A stretch of 64,000 bases of DNA from G963665215 sp963665215 (GTDB lineage: Bacteria; Chloroflexota; Dehalococcoidia; Lucifugimonadales; CAUZJF01). Below the pieces are notes generated by a model that made no database searches, was not told the DNA's origin, and was given only the letters and a program-made list of their open reading frames with translations. This document shows, piece after piece, positions 52,874-62,437 of the stretch (within the stretch, counting starts at the first letter, position 1; every line of letters starts with the position of its first letter). A program made the translations under genes and the position numbers. The stretch lies in NCBI GenBank assembly GCA_963665215.2, contig CAXXWW010000008.1, forward strand, positions 806,001 through 870,000. Reading direction: 5' to 3'.

Positions 52874-54085
52874 ATGGAAATCAAGAAGTTTGCGAGGATT
52901 AGATTTACCCGTTCGATGCTTGCTCCGCTGGCCACCGCGGTATTCGTAGGCTGCGGCCTAGGTGGCCCCACGTCAACAGAGAGCCCGCCCGCCGAGGCGA
53001 CGGCGCTGCCTCTGCCCCCGGCGGTGGCGGCAGCCGTGCCTGGACCGGTGCGTGAGGAGCGCCAGGCGCACTCGGCCACGCTGCTAACTGACGGCAGGGT
53101 GCTCGTTGCCGGTGGATATGACCGATCCCTTTATACCATGGCGACATCGGAGCTGTTCGACCCGTCCACCGGCCTATGGTCACCTACCGGCAGCTTGGCC
53201 CAGGCGCGTGCAGAACATGCGGTTACCCTGCTCAGCGATGGCAGGGTACTCGTGGCGGGAGGGCGAGACAGCGGGTACGCGCCCATTGCATCTGCCGAGG
53301 TGTACGATCCGGCCACAGGCGAATGGTCCCCGTATGGCAGCATGGTCTCAAGACGGTTCGGCCACGCAGCCGTCGTGCTGGCGGACGGTGGGATCATGAT
53401 AATGGGCGGTCAAGTCGAGGCTTCAACGATTGGCTCACTGGTCGAAGGTGTTGACGCCCTTGCCTCCACAGAGACGTTCGATCAAAATGCCCGCGCCGGA
53501 ACACCTGCGGCCGCGATGACCCAGGGTCACAGCGGCCACGGCGCGACGGCACTCGCCGACGGCAGGGTGTTGGTGGCGGGCGGCCTACGGGTTGTCATGC
53601 CCATGGTGGCGGCGGGAGCGGAGGTGTACGACCCCGCTACCAAGGAATGGTCCCTCACCGGCACGATGATCCGGACGACCCATGCTCACACGGTAACGCT
53701 TCTGCCGGATGGGAGCGTGATTCTCTTGGGTGGTTTCGCGGGAGGCGGAGCATCCAGTTCCGCTGAGCTATACGACCCGTCCACAGACACCTGGGTCTCC
53801 GCTGGGAAAATGTCTGCAGAACGTATGTTGCATTCTGCGACTCTCCTGGACGATGGGCGGGTACTGGCTACGGGTGGCACTAACAGGAGAGGGAACGTCG
53901 CCGCGGCGGAGTTGTACGACCCCGCCACGGGCACCTGGTCTCCGGCAGGCGACATGGCCGGCGGGCGCGCACGGCACACTGCCACGCTCTTGCGAGATGG
54001 CAGGGTGCTCGTCGTAGGTGGCTCCGACGCTTCGACCGAGATTTATGACCCCGCAACCGGCGTGTGGACCTCCAGCGGCCCATAG
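52874..54085 (+). CDS. Kelch-repeat lipoprotein
   Basis: 403 aa; ATG after a GGGGGA SD. The N-terminal signal with lipobox ('LATAVFVGCG') predicts lipid anchoring. It is followed by about six Kelch blades with the repeated pattern 'TLLxDGRVLVAGG...AELYDPATGxWSPxG', e.g. 'LLTDGRVLVAGGYDR', 'VYDPATGEWSPYGS', 'ELYDPSTDTWVSAGKM'. A complete extracytoplasmic beta-propeller; binding partner unknown. Stands alone. Confidence 0.9.
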   Translation: MEIKKFARIRFTRSMLAPLATAVFVGCGLGGPTSTESPPAEATALPLPPAVAAAVPGPVREERQAHSATLLTDGRVLVAGGYDRSLYTMATSELFDPSTGLWSPTGSLAQARAEHAVTLLSDGRVLVAGGRDSGYAPIASAEVYDPATGEWSPYGSMVSRRFGHAAVVLADGGIMIMGGQVEASTIGSLVEGVDALASTETFDQNARAGTPAAAMTQGHSGHGATALADGRVLVAGGLRVVMPMVAAGAEVYDPATKEWSLTGTMIRTTHAHTVTLLPDGSVILLGGFAGGGASSSAELYDPSTDTWVSAGKMSAERMLHSATLLDDGRVLATGGTNRRGNVAAAELYDPATGTWSPAGDMAGGRARHTATLLRDGRVLVVGGSDASTEIYDPATGVWTSSGP

Positions 54086-54420
54086 CCCTTGGCCGCTTTT
54101 TGGCCGTCAACGGCCCTTAGTGACGGCGTGTGATCATCGGGGTCCTGCGGTTGCCGGCCTCGGGTGCCAACGGGTTTCAGGCCGCCGCCCACCGGTGCGA
54201 CGGGCGGCGGCAGCGCGGTGGTCCGCTGCTCACCATCCAGGTCCGGTGGCACCCTCAGGTGCTAAAGCAGCCCCAGCATCTGCTCCGCCGGGCCGCACAC
54301 TGCATCGCGGCCCCTAACAGCCCACGCACTGCACCTAGCGTCTCACGGCTTGGACGCCTCGCTGGAGGGATACGTCCCGCTCTCTGCACACGCAAGATGT
54401 TGCACTACCGCGCTGCTGCT
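54086..54420. other. Intergenic region between Kelch and L25 genes
   Basis: No convincing gene. Overlapping plus-strand frames lack SD and similarity. A GC-rich palindromic stretch after the Kelch stop (around 54078-54115, AGCGGCC and GGCCGC arms) may terminate transcription. Confidence 0.3.
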
Positions 54421-54424
54421 CAGT

Positions 54425-54455
54425 TTGACCCACCATCTGCTTGGTGTGATAGAAT
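54425..54455 (+). promoter_or_regulatory. Promoter of rplY
   Basis: TTGACC (54425-54430) and an extended -10 TGATAGAAT (54447-54455; TAGAAT at 54450-54455). The 19-bp spacer is long but the TG extension compensates. Confidence 0.5.
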
Positions 54456-54467
54456 ATTGCGGCAGAA

Positions 54468-54485
54468 GCCCCGATGCGTCGGGGC
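54468..54485 (+). promoter_or_regulatory. Leader hairpin before rplY
   Basis: A perfect 7-bp stem GCCCCGA/TCGGGGC with loop TGCG, followed by a T-rich stretch, in the predicted 5' leader. It could act as an attenuator or ribosomal-protein binding site. Confidence 0.4.
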
Positions 54486-54524
54486 GTTGTCTTGTAGCGT
54501 TGAAGGAAGCGGGGGGATCACACG

Positions 54525-55199
54525 ATGGAAACCCTGAGTCTGAAGCTATCGCCCAGGACCGTCACGGGCAAGAAGGTCAGGACACTGCGGCGCGATGGAG
54601 TCGTGCCGGTGCACCTCTTCGGTCGGGGGATAGGGCCGCTGGCGCTGCAGGTGGAGGCCGCAGTCCTACGCCGGTTGCTCCCTCGCGCCGGGCGCAACGT
54701 TGCCATCGCGATTGAGTTAGAGGAGCAGAAGGGTGAAAACATCTGCTTCGTCCGAGAGGTGCAGCGGCACCCTGTTACGGACGCCCTGCTTCACGTGGAC
54801 TTCCTTCGCGTGGACGTGTCTCAGACGATTACGGCGGAGGTACCGGTCATCCTGGAGGGCGAGTCGCCCGCGGTTCAGGACTCCGGAGGGATACTACTCC
54901 AAGGCCTGGACAGCATCAGGGTGGAGAGCCTCCCCATGAATATGCCCGCCTCCTTCAACGTGGATGTCTCGGGGCTGGATAATTTCGATAAGACCATACG
55001 GGTAGGCATCCTCCAGGCTGGACCCGACGTCACTATATTGACGGCCCCTGAAGAGATGATCGCCACCGTCGTGCCTCCGAGAATTGAGGAGGTGGCTGAG
55101 GAGCTGGAAGAGGGGCTTGGGGAGGGTGAGGAGGCCGCCGAGGGGGCTAAGGCTGAAGCGGCACCGGAGCAGTCGGGAGATCAAGCCGGAAGACGCTGA
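54525..55199 (+). CDS. rplY: 50S ribosomal protein L25/general stress protein Ctc
   Basis: 224 aa, the long Ctc form. The N-terminal 5S-rRNA-binding barrel ('VTGKKVRTLRRDGVVPVHLF') is followed by the C-terminal TL5-like domain ('HPVTDALLHVDFLRVDVSQT', 'EVPVILEGESPAVQDSGGIL') and a long acidic Glu/Ala-rich tail from about residue 190. GGGGG precedes the ATG. Binds 5S rRNA in the large subunit. Own promoter and leader hairpin upstream. Confidence 0.96.
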   Translation: METLSLKLSPRTVTGKKVRTLRRDGVVPVHLFGRGIGPLALQVEAAVLRRLLPRAGRNVAIAIELEEQKGENICFVREVQRHPVTDALLHVDFLRVDVSQTITAEVPVILEGESPAVQDSGGILLQGLDSIRVESLPMNMPASFNVDVSGLDNFDKTIRVGILQAGPDVTILTAPEEMIATVVPPRIEEVAEELEEGLGEGEEAAEGAKAEAAPEQSGDQAGRR

Positions 55200-55284
55200 T
55201 CACGCCTCCCAGGGCGACTCTGGCCGTCGCAGCATCGCATCCTTCCGGGGGCAATGGCGGATCCCGAGTGCTCACCCTACGTGG

Positions 55285-56382
55285 CTACCCTATCCGGTAC
55301 CGGGCAAGGGCATCTTCGTTGAGCTCGATGCCCAGGCCGGGGCGGTCCGGCGGATGCAGGTATCCGTCATCTACCAGCAGCGTCTCCTTGAACATCTCGT
55401 CCCACATCGGGTCCGTCGAGCCTCGATAGTACTCCACGGTCAGGCCATTGGGAATCGCGGCCACTAGATGGACGTGGACATCCTGGTTGCCGTGGGGCGC
55501 TATGGGCAGGTCGTGGGCCTGGGCGATCGCCGCCACCTTCATGAACTCCGAGATGCCCCCCATGATCAGAGCGTCGGGCTGCAAGATGGCCGCGCATCGG
55601 TTCTCGATGAGGTCGCGGAAGCCGTAGCGTGTGTACTCGTTCTCCCCCGTGGCAATGGGAATCGAGGAGGCCTGCGCCACCAACTGGTGTCCCCGGTAGT
55701 CGTCTGGGTTGATGGGCTCCTCGAACCAGTAAATGTCGTACTTCTCCATCTTTCTGGCGATCTCGATTGCCTCATAGAAGCGGTAGGCGCAGTTGGCGTC
55801 GACCATCAGCTTGACCTCGGGGCCAACGGCATCCCGTACGACCCGGACCCGCTCTACGTCTTCGTTGATAGTGGCGCCTCCGATCTTCATCTTGATGGCG
55901 GCGGCGCCCATGGAAACGCTTTCCTCCATCTCCGCAGCCAGCTCCTCGAGCCCCTTGCCATCCTCGTAGTAGCCGCCGGCTATGTAAACTGGCACCTTGT
56001 CGGTGTAGCCCCCGAGCAGCTTGTAGACCGGTAGGCTGCACGCCTTTCCCTTTATGTCCCACAGGGCCATGTCGATGGCGCTTATCACCCGGGTGCTTAT
56101 CCCGCGTCTACCGACCAGCTTGGGCTGCCACATGTCGTCCCAGATCCTCTCGGTGTCGAAAGGGTCCTTACCCACCACGTACTGCCTGAAGTGGGCCGCT
56201 AGACTGCGATTGGTCCCTCCGTCGTCGGTGAGGCCGCCGCCGAATCCCAAGCCGGTGATCCCCTCGTCTGTTTCGACGAGTACGACGTTCAGGCCGGCTT
56301 CGGCGTACACATACCTGCCGTTGCGGATGGGCTTTTCCCTCTTCCAGCGATATGTCTGGGACGTGACGTCGGTGACTTTCAT
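55285..56382 (-). CDS. Mandelate racemase/muconate lactonizing enzyme family (enolase superfamily)
   Basis: 365 aa. N-terminal capping domain and C-terminal TIM barrel. Catalytic Lys164-x-Lys166 ('AIKMKIGG'), metal ligands Asp195 ('LMVDANCAY'), Glu221 ('YWFEEPINP') and Glu247 ('ATGENEY'), and His297 ('PIAPHGNQD') are all present, the pattern of the mandelate-racemase subgroup, so abstraction of an alpha-proton from a carboxylate (acid sugar dehydration or racemisation) is predicted. Substrate unknown. Paralogues are abundant in some SAR202 Chloroflexota. It converges with rplY, 85 bp away. Confidence 0.93.
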   Translation of the reverse strand: MKVTDVTSQTYRWKREKPIRNGRYVYAEAGLNVVLVETDEGITGLGFGGGLTDDGGTNRSLAAHFRQYVVGKDPFDTERIWDDMWQPKLVGRRGISTRVISAIDMALWDIKGKACSLPVYKLLGGYTDKVPVYIAGGYYEDGKGLEELAAEMEESVSMGAAAIKMKIGGATINEDVERVRVVRDAVGPEVKLMVDANCAYRFYEAIEIARKMEKYDIYWFEEPINPDDYRGHQLVAQASSIPIATGENEYTRYGFRDLIENRCAAILQPDALIMGGISEFMKVAAIAQAHDLPIAPHGNQDVHVHLVAAIPNGLTVEYYRGSTDPMWDEMFKETLLVDDGYLHPPDRPGLGIELNEDALARYRIG

Positions 56383-56552
56383 GGGCGGGTCTCCCTAGGC
56401 TCTGAATACCCCATTGCATCGTTCGGTGGACGGCCTTGTCAGCGCGCGGGCGTATTCTAACATGCCCAGACGGCTCTGTAGTATGATGACCGAAGTGGGG
56501 ACGGCTAGATACGGGCTAGAAACAGCCTCAAACCGCTTTACGAGAGGTCAGG

Positions 56553-57467
56553 TTGGCCACCTACGAGTATTCACGTTGGGACGGCAGCCAGAAGGTCTTC
56601 GATCTGGATGAAGACAGCCTGCTGGAGGCACTGTCCGACGACATTCTCGCCTACGGAGAACTGGAGAGCGCCCTTCGCAATCTCTACCAGCGAGGCATCC
56701 GGGGTGAGGAGCGCGAGCAGCGAATTGAGGGTCTGCGTGACCTGATGGAGCGCCTCAAGAGTCAGCGTTGGCAGCAGCTCGAGCGCCACAATATCGAGTC
56801 GCTAATGGAGGAGCTGAAAGAGAGGCTGCAGGAGGTCGTCGACACCGAGCGTCGCGGCATCGAGGGGCGGCTTCGAGAGGCTTGGCAACATCTTGCGGAG
56901 GCCCCGGAGACGGCCCAAGACCTCCGCGGGCCCATGCGCGTGCTGGAGGAACGGGCCCGGCGCAGCCGGGATACTTTGGACAGCCTGCCGGAGAGCTTCG
57001 CCGGCGCCATCAAGGAGCTGAACGAGTACGATTTCATGGACTCCGAGGCCCGGCGGAAGTTTCAAGAGCTGCTGGACATGCTCAGCCAGCGCATGGCGGA
57101 TAACTACGTCCAAGAGTTGCGCGACCAGCTGCAGCGGATGAGCCCGGAGCAGATGGAGGACCTCGGGAATATGCTGCGGGCCCTCAACCAGATGCTGCGC
57201 GACCGCACCGGGGGACGGGACCCGGACTTCGAGGCCTTTGACCAGCAGTTCGGCCACTATTTCGACCCAGATCGTCCAAAGAGTCTGGAGGAGCTTATCG
57301 AACGACTTCAAAGGCAGATGGCCGAGACGCAGTCGCTGCTGGACGGCATGACGCCCGAGACGCGCGGCGAGCTTGAGTCGCTGAATGGCGTTTGCCATCG
57401 ACGCCGAGACGATGCGAGAGCTGTCCGAGCTGGCGGCGTTTGCGCAGCGGCTCCTCCCTTACGATGA
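56553..57467 (+). CDS. VWA-domain protein, N-terminal coiled-coil part (frameshifted)
   Basis: TTG start at 56553 ('MATYEYSRWDGSQKVFDLDE'), the usual opening of a long VWA-containing protein family. Mostly helical and coiled-coil ('LEELIERLQRQMAETQSLLD'). The coding match ends at 'RGELESLN' near 57384; the final ~26 residues are out of frame. Removing one A at 57383-57384 would join it to the next frame as 'ELESLMAFAIDAETMRELSE', giving one protein of about 675 aa. Confidence 0.75.
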   Translation: MATYEYSRWDGSQKVFDLDEDSLLEALSDDILAYGELESALRNLYQRGIRGEEREQRIEGLRDLMERLKSQRWQQLERHNIESLMEELKERLQEVVDTERRGIEGRLREAWQHLAEAPETAQDLRGPMRVLEERARRSRDTLDSLPESFAGAIKELNEYDFMDSEARRKFQELLDMLSQRMADNYVQELRDQLQRMSPEQMEDLGNMLRALNQMLRDRTGGRDPDFEAFDQQFGHYFDPDRPKSLEELIERLQRQMAETQSLLDGMTPETRGELESLNGVCHRRRDDARAVRAGGVCAAAPPLR

Positions 57468-58578
57468 CCTGAGTCGCGCGCTCCAGTTCCTTGGAGACGA
57501 GTCGCCGGCGCTGCACGAGGCGATGGGCCTGATGGGCCAGCTTCAGGACATGGACGAGCTGGAGAGGCAGATCCGGGAGGCGATGCGTAGCGGGGACATC
57601 AATGCGATAGACGCGGACAAAATACGGGAGCAGCTCGGTGAGGATGCGCTTCGGCAACTCGAGCGACTTCGGGACATCGTGCGGCAGCTGCGAGAGGCCG
57701 GGTACCTGCGGAGAAAGGAGGACCGGCTGGAGCTGACGCCTCGGGGGATGCGAAAACTCGCTCAGCAGGCGCTGAGGGAGGTCTTCTCGGCGATCAAGAA
57801 GGACCGTATCGGCTCTCACGAGCTGCCCCAGCGGGGCGAGGGCGGCGAGCACACGTCAGAGACCAAAAGCTATGAGTTCGGCGATCCCTTCGACATTGAC
57901 CTGCACCGGACCCTCTTCAACTCCGTCGTCCGCGAGGGGCCAAGCATCCCCGTACACATCAGGGTGGAGGACATGGAGGTGCACCGCACCGAGCATCTGG
58001 CCCAGGCGGCCACCGTGCTGCTGCTGGACCAGAGCCGCTCCATGGGCATGTTCCGCAGCTTCGCGGCGGCCAAGAAAGTTGCCCTCGCCCTATACTGGCT
58101 CATACAAAGCCAGTTCCCCAGGGATGTCTTCTACGTCGTCGGCTTTTCCGACTACGCAGTGGAGATCAAGGGAGATGACCTCCCCGACGTGACCTGGAAC
58201 GAGTGGGAGCCCGGGACCAACATGCAGCATGCATTCATGCTGTCGCGGAAGCTCCTATCCAAGCGGAATGTGGCCACCAAACAGGTCCTAATGATCACAG
58301 ATGGCGAGCCCACAGCTCACCTGCAGGGGGCCCGCGCCTACTTCAGCTATCCCCCTAGCTATCGCACCCTCGACGAGACCCTGAAGGAAGTCAAGCGGTG
58401 CACGCAGGCCGGAATAGTCATCAACACCTTCATGCTGGCGACGAACCCCTACCTGGTGAATTTCATTGACAGGATGACCAGGATCAACCGAGGCCGCGCC
58501 TTTTTCACCACGCCTGGCCGGCTGGGGGAGTACGTCATGGTGGACTACCTCCGCAGCCGCCGAAAGCGGGTCGCCTAG
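57385..58578 (+). CDS. VWA-domain protein, C-terminal part with MIDAS motif
   Basis: 397 aa if started at the ATG at 57385, but the sequence reads as the continuation of the preceding frame. After a helical linker comes a von Willebrand A domain with a full metal-ion-dependent adhesion site: 'LLLDQSRSMGMF' (DxSxS), Thr in 'EPGTNMQHAF', Asp in 'VLMITDGEPT'. Related proteins often act with AAA+ MoxR-like ATPases; none is adjacent here. A single-base indel (real or sequencing) or coupled re-initiation would explain the two frames. Confidence 0.82.
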   Translation: MAFAIDAETMRELSELAAFAQRLLPYDDLSRALQFLGDESPALHEAMGLMGQLQDMDELERQIREAMRSGDINAIDADKIREQLGEDALRQLERLRDIVRQLREAGYLRRKEDRLELTPRGMRKLAQQALREVFSAIKKDRIGSHELPQRGEGGEHTSETKSYEFGDPFDIDLHRTLFNSVVREGPSIPVHIRVEDMEVHRTEHLAQAATVLLLDQSRSMGMFRSFAAAKKVALALYWLIQSQFPRDVFYVVGFSDYAVEIKGDDLPDVTWNEWEPGTNMQHAFMLSRKLLSKRNVATKQVLMITDGEPTAHLQGARAYFSYPPSYRTLDETLKEVKRCTQAGIVINTFMLATNPYLVNFIDRMTRINRGRAFFTTPGRLGEYVMVDYLRSRRKRVA

Positions 58579-58876
58579 GCTGATTGGATGGTCCGTTCAG
58601 GTCGGCGTTTAGCAGGCTGATGAAATATGGGGTGTCCCTCAGATATAATTTCTTCCCCCTGCCTGGCCAGGGAAGGGGGTCAGGGGGATGGTCAAAAGGG
58701 CTTTTCAGCACCCTGTCAGCTCAGTACCCTACCACGCATCTTTGGTACAAATGCACCTTCCGTCGGGAGGCGCGGACTGGTATATTGACTCTGCCACGAC
58801 ACCCCGTAGCCAGCATTGACGCAGGGCCCTCATAGCCAAACATACGAGTCTCACCAAATCCAACGGAGTTTTGCAT

Positions 58877-59407
58877 ATGCCCAAGCTATGGTTGATAGGC
58901 GGTGCGGGGTTCCTTGCGACGCTGCTTATCGCGAGCATCGTAGTGGCGCTGACCCAGCGGTCGGAGCCACAGCCGGAGGGCACCCCGGAGAGAGCGGTGC
59001 AGCTCTACTTGACGGCGCTTGAAGACGGTGACTTCAAAACAGTCCATAGCCTGCTATCGGCTGAGCGGCGTACCGAGTGTTCGGTGGAGGAGCTCGCCTT
59101 CAGAGACCTCGGACGCGCTGGGCGGTACGCGGATAGCAGGGTGACCCTTGTGGACGCGAACTTGTTGGACGGGTCGGCGGTCGTGACAGTGCGCATAACG
59201 AGCATTCAACGAAGTGGCCCGTTTGGCACGTCCGATAGCTCTCGTGAGGAGCGATACACGCTGTTGAAGGAGGACGGCGAGTGGCGGCTTGATCGCGTTG
59301 CCTGGCCATATTCCGGCTGCGCTGACGCCCTCCCCAGGCCCGCACCTCCGACTCGTGCGCCCGAGCCGGTCCCCGCTCCGGCGCCGGCCCCCACGCCATC
59401 TCCATAG
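58877..59407 (+). CDS. Membrane-anchored protein with NTF2-like (DUF4878-type) domain
   Basis: 176 aa from the ATG at 58877 (GGAG upstream). An N-terminal membrane helix 'GGAGFLATLLIASIVVALTQ', then a domain of about 110 residues opening 'TPERAVQLYLTALEDGDFKT', typical of NTF2-like DUF4878 folds, then a Pro/Ala-rich tail ('EPVPAPAPAPTPSP'). Exported, function unknown. A TATAAT (58641-58646) and a GC-rich hairpin at about 58650-58680 lie upstream. Confidence 0.7.
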   Translation: MPKLWLIGGAGFLATLLIASIVVALTQRSEPQPEGTPERAVQLYLTALEDGDFKTVHSLLSAERRTECSVEELAFRDLGRAGRYADSRVTLVDANLLDGSAVVTVRITSIQRSGPFGTSDSSREERYTLLKEDGEWRLDRVAWPYSGCADALPRPAPPTRAPEPVPAPAPAPTPSP

Positions 59408-59509
59408 GGTAACCCAGCGGATTCGGTCCCAGGCCAGGGCTATGCCTCAGATCGCACCGGCTGGGGGCTGGCGCCGGGGGCAGATGGACCGGCCTACGAC
59501 GGAGAGAAT

Positions 59510-61321
59510 ATGCCAGATATCTTATTCCCACTCATCTCGCTCCTAGTCCTTGTGGGCATGATTGCCGCGGTAGCGTACGGGATCGTTTCCCTGACGCGCC
59601 GCCGCCGTGAGTTTGCGGAGATCGACCCCGGAATAGGCACCCTCAGACGTCTGTATTTCTACATAGTGTCCTTTGTGGCGCTGATGATGGCCGCCAACGG
59701 CGTCGTGCAGATCGCGCAGTTCGTGCTCGACGCCCTGGTGGGAGTCGACGTTATTTACCCATCGCGGACCCGTCTCGCCGTCGGTCTGTCTCTGACCATC
59801 GTCGGCCTGCCGCTCTGGGCGCTGCACTGGCGCATGATCGGTAGGCATGTGCGGGAGCTGGCGGTCGAGACCCGCTCCGTGGAGCGCAAGGCCTACATCT
59901 ACATCGTGCTCGGGGTTGCGGTCAGCCTGGGCATGACGGCTGCCGTGCAATGGCTCCATTGGGCCTTTCGGACCGAGTCCTTCAGTGGGTATCCCTGGGC
60001 CGCGATCGTAGTGTGGGCTGGAGTGTGGGCGTTCCACTGGCGCTTGGAGGGCCGGGAGGGGCAGCCGAGCCCCGAGACTCGCGCCGTCCGACGGATGTAT
60101 CTCTACCTGGTGTCGGCCGGGGCGCTGGTCGCGGTTGCGGTGGGACTCGGTCAAGTCACGCACACGGTCCTGCGTGAGGCATACGATGCCCTGACCTCCC
60201 GGCCCCTGCTGGACAAAGCCGGCCTCTGGACACCGTCGACGAGGGATTCCCTGAGTCTGCTCTTGGTCGCGGGCCTCGTGTGGGGCCTGCACTGGCTCCG
60301 CCTGGCACGGCACGACTTCGAGTCAGTGCTAAGGCAGCTCTACCTCTATGCCCTGGCGATATTTGGCAGCATCGTGACGGTGCTCATCGCCGCTTCAATC
60401 GTTCTCTACGGCGTCCTGGTTTGGGCATTTGGCGTGCCTGACGACGAGTCGGCGGCGGAGCATTTCAGGTTCCTGCCGGGTGCGTTGGCGTCAATCATGG
60501 TGGGAGGTGGCATTCTGGCATATCACTCCCAGGCGACCTGGTGGGCGGCTGCCGCGCCCAGCCCGGAGTCGGTTGGGGCCCGCAGATCGTACCCATATGC
60601 GCTGGCGCTCCTGGGCCTACTGACGCTCGCCGCGGCCATGGTGAGCCTAGTGAGCACCGCGATCTTGATTTTCATCGAGAGCGGCGAGCGCGTCATTCTC
60701 GGGCAAGAGCTGTGGCGCAACGGCATCGCGCTAAGCGTCGCCCTGGGCGTGCTGGGAGGCCCCATCTGGCTGTACCACTGGGTGGCCATTCAACGACGGG
60801 TGAGCTCTGGAGACGTGGTGGAGCTGACCAGCCCCGCTCGCCGCCAGTTCATTTTCGCCGTGCTGGGAGCGGGAATACTTGTGCTGGTGAGCAGCGTGAG
60901 CGCGATCATATTCTTCTTGCTTAGAGACGTGCTGGACAACCAGGTGTCCCGCCAGACTGTTCGTGACGCAAGGTTCGCGATAGAGTTTATGGTGCCGGCG
61001 GCGGTGTTTCTTCCCTACTACTGGATGGTCTACAGGGCGGACCGGCGCGCGGCGCCCCAGGACGGCGTGGTGGTGGGGCGCCACCAGCGGAAGGCGGTGA
61101 CGGTGCTCGTGGGCGATGGCGGGGTGGGCTTTTTGAGAGAGTTGGAGGCCGCGCTGGGCTACAGCGTGAGCCTGCTGCACTGGGCCGACCCCGATGCCAG
61201 CCTCCCTGACCTGACAGACGACGGACTTCAGGCGCTGGCCCATCGCACAAGCGCCGCCGCCGGCCCGAACGTACTGCTGATGCCGGACGGTACAGGGGTC
61301 AGGGTGCTGTCCTACCGCTGA
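59510..61321 (+). CDS. DUF5671-type polytopic membrane protein
   Basis: 603 aa with about a dozen membrane helices organised in repeated units, each starting with an R-[RK]-x-Y-x-Y segment ('LRRLYFYIVSFVALMMAANG', 'ERKAYIYIVLGVAVSLGM', 'VRRMYLYLVSAGALVAVAVG', 'LRQLYLYALAIFGSIVTVLI', 'ARRSYPYALALLGLLTLAAA') and containing 'W-x-x-H-W' motifs ('WALHWRM', 'WAFHWRL', 'WGLHWLRL'). This is the DUF5671 arrangement. A soluble C-terminal domain of about 90 residues follows. Function unknown. Confidence 0.85.
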   Translation: MPDILFPLISLLVLVGMIAAVAYGIVSLTRRRREFAEIDPGIGTLRRLYFYIVSFVALMMAANGVVQIAQFVLDALVGVDVIYPSRTRLAVGLSLTIVGLPLWALHWRMIGRHVRELAVETRSVERKAYIYIVLGVAVSLGMTAAVQWLHWAFRTESFSGYPWAAIVVWAGVWAFHWRLEGREGQPSPETRAVRRMYLYLVSAGALVAVAVGLGQVTHTVLREAYDALTSRPLLDKAGLWTPSTRDSLSLLLVAGLVWGLHWLRLARHDFESVLRQLYLYALAIFGSIVTVLIAASIVLYGVLVWAFGVPDDESAAEHFRFLPGALASIMVGGGILAYHSQATWWAAAAPSPESVGARRSYPYALALLGLLTLAAAMVSLVSTAILIFIESGERVILGQELWRNGIALSVALGVLGGPIWLYHWVAIQRRVSSGDVVELTSPARRQFIFAVLGAGILVLVSSVSAIIFFLLRDVLDNQVSRQTVRDARFAIEFMVPAAVFLPYYWMVYRADRRAAPQDGVVVGRHQRKAVTVLVGDGGVGFLRELEAALGYSVSLLHWADPDASLPDLTDDGLQALAHRTSAAAGPNVLLMPDGTGVRVLSYR

Positions 61322-61497
61322 GGTGTTGCGCGGCAGCGGGCTCCGAATCATTTCCTGAGAGCTCGCCGCAATCCATTGCCCTTTCACCCCAGCCCGTCGA
61401 AGGGTGCGCGAGAGGGGTCTCGTCTGTGCTGCATCCTTGCCTCCGCCTCGACGGAACCGCTACACTCTCCCCATCCATCTGGAGGTAACACACAGCA

Positions 61498-62358
61498 ATG
61501 GCCCGAATACACGTGCTCGGCGCGGGCACCCCGACTCCAACACCCACCAGGTTCGGCTCTTCGTACGTGGTCGAGGTTGCCGGCGTGGAAATCATGGTGG
61601 ACTGCGGCCCCGCGACCACGTATAAGCTGGTCAAGGCCGGGCTGTGGCCCACACAGATCGACTATCTCTTCTTCACGCACCACCACTTCGACCACGACGT
61701 GGACTATCCATGCTTCTTGCTGTGCCGCTGGGACCAGAGCATCGGCAAGGAGAACCGGCTCCAGGTATACGGACCGAGCCTGACGGAGAAGATCACCGAG
61801 GGAATACTTGGCGAGAACGGTGTTTTCGCCCACGACTGGAAGGCGCGGGTGAACCATCCCATCAGCCAGCAGGTGTACATGAACCGAGGGGGCGTGCTCC
61901 CCCGTAAGCCGCCGGATGTATTCGCGAAGGACGTGGGGCCCGGCAGGGTGTACTCGGCCTCCGACTGGGAGGTCACAGCGGCGCAGGCCGAGCACGTCCA
62001 GCCCTGGCTCGACTCGCTGGCCTACCGTCTGGACAGCTCCGAAGGGAGCATGGTGTTTACCGGTGATACGGAGCCGTGCCGGTCGGTCGTCGAGCTGGCC
62101 ACGGACGCCGATGTCATGCTGTGCATGTGCTGGGACGACCAGGAGACGATGGAGGAGAATGGCGAGGCGCCGCGTCAATGCGGCACGACCGGCGCGGCCC
62201 GCATGGCGCAGGAGGCCGGGGTCAAGAAGCTGGTGCTGGTGCATATCGGCCCTCATCTCGCGGGGCACGGCCCTATGGAGAAAGGGATCGGCGATATCAA
62301 GTCCATCTACGACGGCGAGGTGGTGTTCTCGGACGAGCTCATGACCCTGGACGTTTAG
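61498..62358 (+). CDS. MBL-fold metallo-hydrolase (RNase Z-like group)
   Basis: 286 aa; GGAGG upstream of the ATG. Metallo-beta-lactamase fold with 'FFTHHHFDHDVDYP' (HxHxDH-type ligands), Asp in 'VFTGDTEPC' and His in 'VLVHIGPHLAGHG'. 'VLGAGTPTPTPTRFGSSYVV' at the N-terminus resembles RNase Z/arylsulfatase-like members. The substrate is not predictable. Single gene. Confidence 0.9.
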   Translation: MARIHVLGAGTPTPTPTRFGSSYVVEVAGVEIMVDCGPATTYKLVKAGLWPTQIDYLFFTHHHFDHDVDYPCFLLCRWDQSIGKENRLQVYGPSLTEKITEGILGENGVFAHDWKARVNHPISQQVYMNRGGVLPRKPPDVFAKDVGPGRVYSASDWEVTAAQAEHVQPWLDSLAYRLDSSEGSMVFTGDTEPCRSVVELATDADVMLCMCWDDQETMEENGEAPRQCGTTGAARMAQEAGVKKLVLVHIGPHLAGHGPMEKGIGDIKSIYDGEVVFSDELMTLDV

Positions 62359-62437
62359 CTAGAAACTGTCAGTACCCCATCATCTAGTATCGTACGGCTA
62401 TCGATTTGTTAGCTCCTAATCTGGCTATGAGGAACTC

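Noticed and set aside
55468..56034. 188-codon plus-strand frame opposite the enolase-superfamily gene
   Set aside because: Shadow of a gene with all catalytic residues intact on the minus strand.
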